A DNA stretch of 64,000 nt from GCA-016699445 sp964555055. Its GTDB lineage: Bacteria; UBA10199; JACPAL01; GCA-016699445. The translations under genes and the position numbers were made by a program. Position 1 is the first letter of the stretch; every line of letters begins with the position of its first letter. A model generated the notes under the pieces. That model was given only the letters and a program-made list of their open reading frames with translations, was not told the DNA's origin and made no database searches. This document shows positions 16,769 to 24,531 of the stretch, piece by piece. The stretch covers positions 124,001 to 188,000 of the forward strand of contig CAZKQW010000004.1 of assembly GCA_964555055.1 (NCBI GenBank), read 5' to 3'.

Positions 16769-17383
16769 ATGTTGGTTAAAATTTGCGGCATCACGAACAA
16801 AGAAGATGCATGGGCAGCTATCGAGGCGGGTGCTGATGCTTTGGGCTTCAACTTCTACCCCAAGAGTCCCCGCTATTTACCGCCTGAAACGGCGATCAAG
16901 CTCGCCGAAGATATCCCACCGAACATCCTGAGAGTCGGCGTTTTCGTCAACGAGACGGAAGGCGTCGTTCGCGACATGTCACAATACTTAGCTTTGGATT
17001 ATCTCCAATTCCATGGGGACGAAACTCCCTATTATTGCGAGCAGTTCGCGACGCCTTATTGGAAAGCGTTTCGATTGAAGGACGAGAAGACGTTTGATTT
17101 AATGAAAAAATATAAGCCCGACTACTTCCTCTTAGATGCTTTTGTGGAAAAAGCCTTTGGAGGAACGGGTGTCGTGACAAATTGGGATCTGGCACGCGAA
17201 GCCAAGGCTTATGGTAAGATTGTTCTAGCGGGGGGGTTAACCCCGGAAAATATCGAAGCCGCCGTCCGCGCGGTGAAACCCGATGGCGTGGACGTGGCTA
17301 GCGGCGTCGAATCCGCGCCCGGCAAAAAAGACGCGGCCAAGGTGGAGGCCTTCGTGAGCGGAGCGCGCTCTCTCGAAAATTGA
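16769..17383 (+). CDS. trpF: phosphoribosylanthranilate isomerase
   Basis: Third step of tryptophan synthesis: Amadori rearrangement of phosphoribosyl-anthranilate to CdRP. A 204-residue TIM barrel with the catalytic cysteine in LVKICGITNKEDA (C6) and the acid in the LLDAFVEKAFGGTG segment; the phosphate-binding end is VLAGGLTPENIEAA and VDVASGVESAPGKKD. It is monocistronic here, separate from trpC at 42.3 kb and with no other trp gene nearby, so the pathway genes are scattered. The promoter sits 6 nt upstream of the ATG. Confidence 0.95.
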   Translation: MLVKICGITNKEDAWAAIEAGADALGFNFYPKSPRYLPPETAIKLAEDIPPNILRVGVFVNETEGVVRDMSQYLALDYLQFHGDETPYYCEQFATPYWKAFRLKDEKTFDLMKKYKPDYFLLDAFVEKAFGGTGVVTNWDLAREAKAYGKIVLAGGLTPENIEAAVRAVKPDGVDVASGVESAPGKKDAAKVEAFVSGARSLEN

Positions 17384-17393
17384 GCCTAAGTTT

Positions 17394-17828
17394 TTATTGT
17401 TCGGAATCGTCCGTCAGTTGGGTGATCGTACCCGTTTGGTCGACGGCGGCGTGATCTGTCGTCGGATCATTATCGATATTCCCAAAACATTCGAAGCGGA
17501 ATCCCTCTAAGGGCGAGACTGGCGACGTGAAACGGTACTCGTACCTCGCTCCCGTAGGAGACCAATTCAGACTCGTGACATCGTCAGTGTATTTTCCGTT
17601 CTTCTCAAAATAATCCTTTTCCGCGGCGAAAAGGGCTTGAAGGCTTTGTCGGCACTCCAGCTGCTTCTTCTTGATCTCGCTTTTAAGGAACTTAGGTACC
17701 AGGATGGCGGCCGCCACCGAAAGGATAGCGACGACGACCATGATCTCAATCAAGGCGAAACCGGCTCTGGAACGGGCCAGAGGAAGTGCGACAGGAAATG
17801 AAAGCTGGTAAGGATTTTTATTCGACAT
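17394..17828 (-). CDS. type IV prepilin / pseudopilin-like protein
   Basis: A 144-residue protein with a class III signal: a positively charged leader to about residue 22, then G/FALIEIMVVVAILSVAAAILVP, cleaved between G and F by prepilin peptidase, with the invariant glutamate at mature position 5. A hydrophobic N-terminal helix is followed by a C-terminal globular domain (YFEKNGKYTDDVTSLNW is the common pilin/pseudopilin segment) and two cysteines that may form a D-loop disulfide. It could be a pilus major or minor subunit or a type II secretion pseudopilin; no pilus-assembly gene is nearby. It is the last gene of a four-gene minus-strand operon, 9 nt after aroE. Confidence 0.9.
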   Translation of the reverse strand: MSNKNPYQLSFPVALPLARSRAGFALIEIMVVVAILSVAAAILVPKFLKSEIKKKQLECRQSLQALFAAEKDYFEKNGKYTDDVTSLNWSPTGARYEYRFTSPVSPLEGFRFECFGNIDNDPTTDHAAVDQTGTITQLTDDSEQ

Positions 17829-17837
17829 GGAGGCTTT

Positions 17838-18716
17838 TTAAGCATCTGCCTTAAGCGCGTCAAGCAATGCCTTCTTCATGACGGCCAAGGGCGCGCGCCG
17901 TCCCGTCAACCATTCGAAAGCCAGGGCGCCTTGATGCAAGAGCATGCCGAGACCCGTATGTGTTTTGAGTTTTAATCGTTCCGCTTGTTTGAGGAGTGGC
18001 GTTTTTAGAGGACGATAGACGAGGTCCGAGACGATGGCGGTTTTCGGGAGGGCTTTCAGATCGAGCTCGTCGAAGCGCGTGCCTTTCATCCCGATGGAAG
18101 TCGTATTCACCACCAGATCCGCATCCGGAAAAACCCAGCAGCAGGCCTCTTTCTCCAGCGGCAACGCCGTAAAGTGAGTCCGAAATTTTCCTGAGAATTC
18201 CTGGGCTAGAGTCCTCGCCCTTTCTTCGGTGCGGTTCATGATCACGATCGACTTGGGCCGTTTTTTGGCGAGTGCGTAAGTCACCGCTCGTGCGGCCCCA
18301 CCAGCGCCTAAGATAACGATTCGTTTGCCCCTAGGGGAAAACCCAGTGTCTGCTGAGAGCGACGCGAGGTACCCCCGCCCATCCGTATTATCGCCTTCCC
18401 ATCGGCCTTTGCGCCGTCGAACCGTATTGACGGCTCCGATGAGCTTCGCTTCCCGAGTCAATGACGCCAGAAAAGGGATGATAGCTTCTTTGTGCGGAAT
18501 CGTCACATTGAAGCCCGTAAGGCCTCGGACCGGAGTGTTCTTCAAGAAAGCCTTCAGACCTTGGGGGCGTATCCGAAAGGGAAGGTAAGCCTGAGCGAGC
18601 CCTAGTTTTTGGAGGGCGGCGTTATGCATTGCCGGCGAAAGGGAGTGGTTAATAGGATCGCCGATAATGCCGAACACAAGCGATTCAACGTTTTTTCGCT
18701 TTTTTGATGTCTTCAT
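17838..18716 (-). CDS. aroE: shikimate dehydrogenase
   Basis: NADPH-dependent reduction of 3-dehydroshikimate in the shikimate pathway. 292 residues. The substrate half has GIIGDPINHSLSPAMHNAAL and the catalytic lysine in NVTIPHKEA, with the paired aspartate in NTDGRG. The Rossmann loop is ILGAGGAARAVTYAL and the cofactor-phosphate site follows in MNRTEER. The last conserved block is TGLGMLLHQGALAFEWLTG. The annotated ATG overlaps ribF by 32 nt; an internal GTG giving MFGIIGDP would remove the overlap and is a good alternative. It shares an operon with ribF and the S41 peptidase. Confidence 0.95.
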   Translation of the reverse strand: MKTSKKRKNVESLVFGIIGDPINHSLSPAMHNAALQKLGLAQAYLPFRIRPQGLKAFLKNTPVRGLTGFNVTIPHKEAIIPFLASLTREAKLIGAVNTVRRRKGRWEGDNTDGRGYLASLSADTGFSPRGKRIVILGAGGAARAVTYALAKKRPKSIVIMNRTEERARTLAQEFSGKFRTHFTALPLEKEACCWVFPDADLVVNTTSIGMKGTRFDELDLKALPKTAIVSDLVYRPLKTPLLKQAERLKLKTHTGLGMLLHQGALAFEWLTGRRAPLAVMKKALLDALKADA

Positions 18717-19584
18717 GTATTTGACTTATGAGTTCTTGGGGAGAATCGAATTTTTTCTCGTCTCTCAGTTTCTTTAGAAATGATAGGCGGATCTTATTTC
18801 CAACGATATTCTTTTTGAAATGGAAAATGTGCGTTTCAATGGTGAGGATGGGAGGTTTTCCGGGTTTTTGAAAAGTGGGATTGTATCCGACGTTAGTGAC
18901 GCTATCATAGCTATGCCCTTGAATGAAGGTCCGTGTGGCATACACGCCGCATGGGATCAAAATCTCGTTTTCGGAAGAGAGATTGGCCGTTGGAATCCCT
19001 AAAACCTTTCCTCCAATGCCTTTGCCTTTCACGACTTTTCCTTCGATGAAATAAGGGCGGTTGAGCAGCCGGGCTGCCCGTGGCATGTCACCCCGCGACA
19101 GGAATCGACGCACTTGTGTGCTGGAAGTCAAAGTTTCTCCCGTATGAAAAGGGGAGACGATGTGGACTTGGATGCCGTGGGGACGGCAGAGCTTTTGGAG
19201 ATCCTCGGCGGTTCCGCTTCTCTTAACACCGAAGGTGAAATTATATCCGACGAAAATCTCCGTGGGTTTCAATTTTTTCAAGACCACGTTCTCGATGAAG
19301 TCACGAGGCGTTCGTTTGGCGAAGGTTTTCGTGAACTTTTCCACTACGACCCGTTCGATCCCTAATCCCTTTAAAAGCGTCACGCGTTGCGAGAGGGTGT
19401 TGATCATGAAAGCCTCCGGGCACGCTTGGGGCGCTAGAACGCGCACAGGATGCGGGTCGAAAGTATAAGCGAGAGAGAGGCCCTTAAGGCTCTTTGTCCT
19501 TTTCAGGAGCTTTTTGAAGATAAATCGATGGCCTTGATGGATGCCGTCGAAAACCCCCATGGCGATAAGAATCGGTCGTTTCAT
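18685..19584 (-). CDS. ribF: bifunctional riboflavin kinase / FAD synthetase
   Basis: Phosphorylates riboflavin to FMN and adenylates FMN to FAD. 299 residues. The N-terminal FAD-synthetase nucleotidyltransferase domain begins with GVFDGIHQGHRFI (HxGH motif) and contains FVGYNFTFGVKRSGT. The C-terminal riboflavin kinase domain begins near residue 185 with GKVVKGKGIGGKVLGIPTANL and includes GVYATRTF and NVGYNPTF. The start lies 1 nt after the S41 peptidase stop and the end overlaps aroE, so it is expressed within that operon. Confidence 0.96.
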   Translation of the reverse strand: MKRPILIAMGVFDGIHQGHRFIFKKLLKRTKSLKGLSLAYTFDPHPVRVLAPQACPEAFMINTLSQRVTLLKGLGIERVVVEKFTKTFAKRTPRDFIENVVLKKLKPTEIFVGYNFTFGVKRSGTAEDLQKLCRPHGIQVHIVSPFHTGETLTSSTQVRRFLSRGDMPRAARLLNRPYFIEGKVVKGKGIGGKVLGIPTANLSSENEILIPCGVYATRTFIQGHSYDSVTNVGYNPTFQKPGKPPILTIETHIFHFKKNIVGNKIRLSFLKKLRDEKKFDSPQELISQIHEDIKKAKKR

Positions 19585-19585
19585 C

Positions 19586-22471
19586 CTACTCTTCCCGCCA
19601 CACGATCCATTGCGTCCGTGAAATCAAGTCGCGGTTGTCTTGCGCCGTGAGGGTGATGAGATTAATACCTTTCTTCAGGGGGAATTTCGCCGTGAAGGGA
19701 AGTTCTTTAGGGTCCGATCCCGGAGCAGGCGCCGCGTAAAAGACTTTATCATCGCCGACGAAGATTGAAAAATGCTTCACTTCCTCATCATCCGTGAGGG
19801 TCCCTTTGACCATGTAGGCGGAGGAGGGGGTCGACAGTTTAACGAATTCGGGGTTTGGCTTAATGGTCGGCGGTTGCTGGTTTAGCTCAGGCAAAGGGTT
19901 TAAAAAAACGGTCGGGGTCGTGTTCGGATGATGGATAGGAAACGTGATTCGATCGGAGAACTCATGCCCGGTCTGGTTGTCGAACAGCATCAACTCCATC
20001 GTAATCGAACTCGAGTCTTCCGGAAACTTCGGCGTCCGAAACTGCAGAAAAGCCTCTTGGATATCACCGGACTTGAGAGGCGATAAGTCCAAATGCCCTT
20101 TTTCGATGAAAGGAGTCTCTTCGTTCTTCGTCTCTTCGGTGTTTTTTAGATTCAACGTCGGTTTCTGACTATCTCCATTCCCCGTATTCTTGACTTGAAT
20201 CTTCAGGACATAGGTCTCTCCGCTCTCAAGAGAAGTCGCTTTTTCAGGTTTTTCCGCCGCTTTTTCCTGAGATCCTTTGAGTAACGTGTAATTGTAAGAG
20301 AAAAGAGGATAGGTATTCTCCGAAACCGTGAGTGTGTGGGTGACGGTCTCGGGATCGTTCCCGTTCGCTTCATGAAAAACGAGATCCATGGGTATGCTAC
20401 GGGGCCTGACGAAATCTGGAATCTTCAATGGGGCTCGCCATTCAGCCGTTGCGTGAGTTAAGACCTTGCCCAAAGGAAATTCCATATTCGCGAACAAAGG
20501 GTCTTCTGATTTGGAGACGGCGATAAGACGATGCAAGGGAACATCGCTCTTATTCTCCACGGAAAGCTTAAGCGTGACTTTATCCCCGGCTTTGAGCGTC
20601 GTTACGGTTTGTTCGTTCTTATCCAAGATTGTCAGGTGAGAAGATATTTCAGGCGCTTTTTCGCGCTTTTTTTTCGGGGATTCCGGTTCCGTCCAATCGA
20701 CGCCTACTTTCTTCATGGCTTCCTGGGTCTTTTGGGATTCGGCAAGACCAACCTCGGATAGGAGCTTCGGGATGCGTTCGAAGACTTTTGAACGATTCTT
20801 AAGTTCATGTTCGAGCTCCAAGACCCGAACAGCGAGTTTAACCGAGAAATCGCCTTCGAGGGAAATCCTCGCCGCACTTTCGTCGTCATCTGGATTTTCA
20901 GGATCCTTGGCCTCCATTAAATAAGAAACTTGATAGGGTGACGGGGGCAGGTCTTGGGGTTTGTGCTCGTCGTCTTCTTCGTTCAAGAGGTCGATTTCCC
21001 GCTTCTTCACATCCTCGAATAGGTCGATTTTCTTCGGATCGACTACGGTGGCTTGAAGACCGATGTCGGGATTGATACCGATCGATTGCACTTTTTGATC
21101 GTCAGCCGTCAGGTAATGCGCGATCGTCAGTTTCAGGCCCGATCCGTCCTTAAGATCGTATACCGTCTGGACGGACCCTTTGCCAAACGAACGCGTACCG
21201 ATGATGATGGCGCGATCGTTGTATTTGAGGGCTCCCGAGACGATTTCGGAGGCGGAAGCGCTACCTTCGTTAATGATCACGACCAGAGGAATATCCTCGC
21301 CTTCATCGCCCTCCTTGGCGGATTCGGTTTCCAGAGTTTCGCCATGGCCACCGACCGTTTTGACGATGACTCCTTTTTTCAGGAAAAAATCGCTGATTTG
21401 AATCGCTTGGTCCAGCAATCCTCCCGGATTGCCCCGTAAATCCAGGATGAGTCCGTGGAGGGGTGAATTCGTAGAGTCGGGAGATTTATTAAAACTTTTA
21501 TACATCTTCGTGAAATAATCGAAAGTATCTTGTTGAAAATTTTTGAGCCGGATCAGCCCAAAATGATCGTCGACCATGCGACCGGCCACGGATTGGATGT
21601 GGATCATCGCCCGGGTGAGTGAAAGATTTATGGGTTGTTCTTCCCCCTCACGTTTGATGACGATATTCACTTTAGTGCCGACGGGTCCACGGAGTTTGTC
21701 CACGGCTTCCGAAATATTCATGTTAACCGTCGACTCTTCGTTGATTTGGACGATCTGATCTTTCGCGCGCACACCCGCCTTGAAGGCCGGCGTATCTTCA
21801 AGAGGGGAGATGACGGTGAGGACCCCTTGCCGGACTCCAATCACGATTCCGAGTCCGCCGAAATTTCCCTTCGTCCCGATCTTGAATTCGTTATAATACT
21901 TCTTCGACATGTAATTCGTATGGGGATCCAGAGTTTCGGTCGCTCCCGTGAGGGCGATCGTCGTGCGGTCCTCCTCGTCGGGCTTCCCTTGGTAGTATTG
22001 ATTCACGAATCCTAAGATATGCGAAATAGGCATCGCCATGTCGCTGATGCGGAAGCTTAGATCGACGGGAATACTGAGTTTCTTGTCTCCGAGGCTCAAA
22101 TCGAAGCTCTTCTGGCTTTCTTTGACGAGAAGAGGGGGAAGCGCTCTCTCCAAATTTTTGGAGGCTTTCCTCAGGATGTCGAGGGGATTCACCATGGACG
22201 CATCGACGTAATTCTCCTCCATCAGCTGCATGATCCGACTGATCATCTTCGAATCTTTGGAAGGAGGGATGGATTGGATGCTGACCGGAATGTCTTTTTT
22301 CAGTTTAAGCGAAAAATAAAGTAGGACGGTAAGAACGGGCAAGATGAAGAGCAGCTTTTTCAAAGGATGGTGCGAGCTGATCTGAAAGGAGCGGTGGTTT
22401 TTATGGCGGGACATCTTGCCAGCATGTCTGCCGCTCTGAGGTTTATCAAGAGAAAGTTTATTGGAGACCAT
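19586..22471 (-). CDS. long S41 C-terminal-processing-type protease with PDZ domain
   Basis: Envelope serine protease of the CtpA/Tsp group, 961 residues, more than twice the usual 400-450. An N-terminal membrane anchor (about residues 38-57) faces the periplasm. A PDZ domain at about 205-285 (GGLGIVIGV and DTPAFKAGVRAKDQIVQIN) precedes the S41 domain with LDLRGNPGGLL, the catalytic serine in GSASASEIVSG and the lysine in GTRSFGKGSVQ. After about residue 480 there is a charged linker and two Ig-like beta domains (for example LKAGDKVTLKLSVENKSDVPL and LESGETYVLKIQVKNTGNG). This layout resembles the Myxococcus MXAN_5808 type. Start at 22471 has an alternative ATG at residue 20. First gene of the ribF-aroE-pilin operon. 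Confidence 0.92.
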   Translation of the reverse strand: MVSNKLSLDKPQSGRHAGKMSRHKNHRSFQISSHHPLKKLLFILPVLTVLLYFSLKLKKDIPVSIQSIPPSKDSKMISRIMQLMEENYVDASMVNPLDILRKASKNLERALPPLLVKESQKSFDLSLGDKKLSIPVDLSFRISDMAMPISHILGFVNQYYQGKPDEEDRTTIALTGATETLDPHTNYMSKKYYNEFKIGTKGNFGGLGIVIGVRQGVLTVISPLEDTPAFKAGVRAKDQIVQINEESTVNMNISEAVDKLRGPVGTKVNIVIKREGEEQPINLSLTRAMIHIQSVAGRMVDDHFGLIRLKNFQQDTFDYFTKMYKSFNKSPDSTNSPLHGLILDLRGNPGGLLDQAIQISDFFLKKGVIVKTVGGHGETLETESAKEGDEGEDIPLVVIINEGSASASEIVSGALKYNDRAIIIGTRSFGKGSVQTVYDLKDGSGLKLTIAHYLTADDQKVQSIGINPDIGLQATVVDPKKIDLFEDVKKREIDLLNEEDDEHKPQDLPPSPYQVSYLMEAKDPENPDDDESAARISLEGDFSVKLAVRVLELEHELKNRSKVFERIPKLLSEVGLAESQKTQEAMKKVGVDWTEPESPKKKREKAPEISSHLTILDKNEQTVTTLKAGDKVTLKLSVENKSDVPLHRLIAVSKSEDPLFANMEFPLGKVLTHATAEWRAPLKIPDFVRPRSIPMDLVFHEANGNDPETVTHTLTVSENTYPLFSYNYTLLKGSQEKAAEKPEKATSLESGETYVLKIQVKNTGNGDSQKPTLNLKNTEETKNEETPFIEKGHLDLSPLKSGDIQEAFLQFRTPKFPEDSSSITMELMLFDNQTGHEFSDRITFPIHHPNTTPTVFLNPLPELNQQPPTIKPNPEFVKLSTPSSAYMVKGTLTDDEEVKHFSIFVGDDKVFYAAPAPGSDPKELPFTAKFPLKKGINLITLTAQDNRDLISRTQWIVWREE

Positions 22472-22500
22472 GGCGTGGTCTTTTTGCCGACAACACTTGT

Positions 22501-22529
22501 TTTTTCGTGAATATTTTAAAATTTATAAT
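22501..22529 (+). promoter_or_regulatory. promoter of the 22542 gene
   Basis: A consensus -10 box TATAAT (22524-22529) lies 12 nt before the ATG; a weak -35 (TTTTTC at 22501-22506) is 17 nt upstream. The transcript would have a leader of only about 6 nt. The divergent S41 gene starts at 22471. Confidence 0.5.
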
Positions 22530-22541
22530 TAATATAGCACG

Positions 22542-23141
22542 ATGTTTTTTCAATCAAAGCTCTCCGTAACCTTCATCGCAGCCTCCTTATTTTTAACGGC
22601 TCCCATCGCTTCGCATGCGACTATGGTCGTACCTTTGAACCTTTCGCAAATGACGGAGCAAGCGGATCGGATTTTTCGAGGACGCTGCCTCGATGTCACG
22701 CGCGACCTCGACGAAAACCAAATGCCGGCGACCTACGTTCGGTTCCGGGTGTTGGAAGGGTTAAAAGGCGTGGAGACGGGGGAGACGGTATTCGTCAAGC
22801 AGTATGGGGTTTCTCCGCGTGCCCAACCCTTTCTTCATTTGGCGGAAGGCGAAAAGACGATTGTTCCCATGAAAAGTCTTTCTTTGGCCCCTAAAGACTA
22901 CGAAATCGGAAAAGAGTATTTGTTGTTTTATTATCCCGAGAGTGGGTTGGGGTTTACGTCTCCCGTGGGGGCAGGCCAAGGACTTTTCGATGTGACCGAA
23001 GATGGCCAAGGTCGTCGCCGTGCCGTCAATCCATTGAATAACCGGTTTCTGAAAGAGTTGGGGCGTCAGCAGGGCCGGGAGGATGCGACGGGCTTGAATG
23101 AGATAGAGTCGACGATTCAAGCGCTCGTACTTCAAAATTGA
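22542..23141 (+). CDS. secreted protein of unknown function, paired with a matrixin-like protease
   Basis: A 199-residue protein with a Sec signal peptide (about 1-26, ending ASHA). The mature part is a compact beta-rich domain with MTEQADRIFRGRCLDVTRD, YVRFRVLEGLKG and KEYLLFYYPESGLGFTSPVGAGQGLFDV. A domain of this style occurs next to secreted metalloproteases in other bacteria, but I cannot name the family with certainty. The stop overlaps the start region of the next gene (TTG/ATG at 23138/23141), so the two are translationally coupled and presumably work together outside the cytoplasm. Confidence 0.72.
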   Translation: MFFQSKLSVTFIAASLFLTAPIASHATMVVPLNLSQMTEQADRIFRGRCLDVTRDLDENQMPATYVRFRVLEGLKGVETGETVFVKQYGVSPRAQPFLHLAEGEKTIVPMKSLSLAPKDYEIGKEYLLFYYPESGLGFTSPVGAGQGLFDVTEDGQGRRRAVNPLNNRFLKELGRQQGREDATGLNEIESTIQALVLQN

Positions 23142-24487
23142 TGAGGATGAATCTTACACGTATGAAGAAAAGATTTTTCGCCTCGAATATCGCCATGATT
23201 CTAATGACTTTCACAGTCGCCATGGCGGTTTCCGAACTCAACCCTCTTCAAGCGGCGGGTGCCGTCCTCGTGGATACGGGCGGCAACGGTCAACCGGTGC
23301 TATGGCGGAACGGTGTCGTCCGTTACAATCTCGAGAGTGGAGCGGCCGCTACTTTAGGGACTTTGAATAATGATGAGGCGGTGGCTCTCGTCCGGGAATT
23401 GTTCGAAGATTGGCAAACGGCGGCATTGAACGGGATCGGGACGACATCGGTGACCTTCGTCGAAGGCGCCTCCTTAGGATCCGTCGACACCACGAACGTG
23501 AACGAACATTTCACTTATTGCCCTCCGAATAGTCGTTGCCCGAATCAAGAGTCTCCGTTCATTACAGGAAGCGCCGAGTCCGGGGAAAGTCCCATCCTTT
23601 TCGATGCCGATGGTAGCATGACCGATATGTTGGAGGGGGTTGGGGCGAGCCATAGTATCTTGGGTTTTGCGGGCCCTCGAGTCGTCGAAAACGTCGGTGG
23701 GCGTCTTTACATCACAGAAGGCCAAGCGGTTTTAAACGGCAAATTCATCGATGGCGTGAGGAATAGCGGAAATCCTGAAACCGATATCGATGCTTACAAA
23801 GGCGTTGTCCTTCACGAGCTTGGCCATTTTATAGGTCTGGACCATACGCAGGTCAACCTCGCGTCCGTCATTAAGTATTTGGACGACGATCCCAGTGAAA
23901 AAGAAGGGATTCCCACGATGTTCCCCCTTTACGTGGACGGAAACGAGCAGCTGAGTCTTCACTATGACGACAAGGTGGCGATTTCGTCCTTGTACCCTTC
24001 TTCCGGTTTTTCGAACTCCTTTTGTCGTTTGGAGGGTACGGTTTTTCGTTCCGATGGGACGACGGAGCTCCAAGGAGTGAACGTCGTCTTGAAAAGCGTG
24101 GCCGACCCCATCCTTGAAACTACGAGTTCCGTTTCCGGGTCACTATACGCGGGTGCTTCATCCGGTTGCGAAGGGGCTTTCGGCGATTACACGCTTTACG
24201 GATTGATTCCCGGCCATCAATATTCGCTGAGCATCGAAAAAATCAGCCGTACCTTCATTCGAGGGTCCAGCATCGAACCTTGCGACCCACCGCAGACGGG
24301 GTTCGAAGAAAGAACCTTGTCAGGGTCTTTTTCCTGCGCAACGGCCGGTCAGGTGATCCATACGGGAACCACGGACTCTTCCTCGATCGTGACGACGAAG
24401 CAAGTGGTTGCGACGAGCGCGACGAGTCCAGGGTGCTCGTTGGCGCCTTTGAAGTCGGGCGAGCCCGCGGTATTTCCTCAAAAATAG
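23141..24487 (+). CDS. secreted matrixin-like zinc metalloprotease
   Basis: Matrixin (M10-like) endopeptidase with signal peptide. The zinc motif is VVLHELGHFIGLDHTQ, i.e. HExxHxxGxDH. The N-terminal catalytic domain contains the WRNGVVRYNLESG strand and LVRELFEDWQTAALNG helix typical of the fold; a met-turn region appears as IPTMFPLY. From about residue 295 a C-terminal domain of the carboxypeptidase-regulatory-like type (RLEGTVFRSDGTTELQGVNV) follows, then a Ser/Thr-rich end with cysteines. Likely start codons are the ATGs at 23141, 23147 or 23162; the last gives the cleanest signal peptide MKKRFFASNIAMILMTF. It follows the preceding gene without a gap. Confidence 0.85.
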   Translation: MRMNLTRMKKRFFASNIAMILMTFTVAMAVSELNPLQAAGAVLVDTGGNGQPVLWRNGVVRYNLESGAAATLGTLNNDEAVALVRELFEDWQTAALNGIGTTSVTFVEGASLGSVDTTNVNEHFTYCPPNSRCPNQESPFITGSAESGESPILFDADGSMTDMLEGVGASHSILGFAGPRVVENVGGRLYITEGQAVLNGKFIDGVRNSGNPETDIDAYKGVVLHELGHFIGLDHTQVNLASVIKYLDDDPSEKEGIPTMFPLYVDGNEQLSLHYDDKVAISSLYPSSGFSNSFCRLEGTVFRSDGTTELQGVNVVLKSVADPILETTSSVSGSLYAGASSGCEGAFGDYTLYGLIPGHQYSLSIEKISRTFIRGSSIEPCDPPQTGFEERTLSGSFSCATAGQVIHTGTTDSSSIVTTKQVVATSATSPGCSLAPLKSGEPAVFPQK

Positions 24488-24531
24488 TAGTTGCCCCCTG
24501 AGCTTTTCTAGGACTTAAGTAGCGCACTTTT

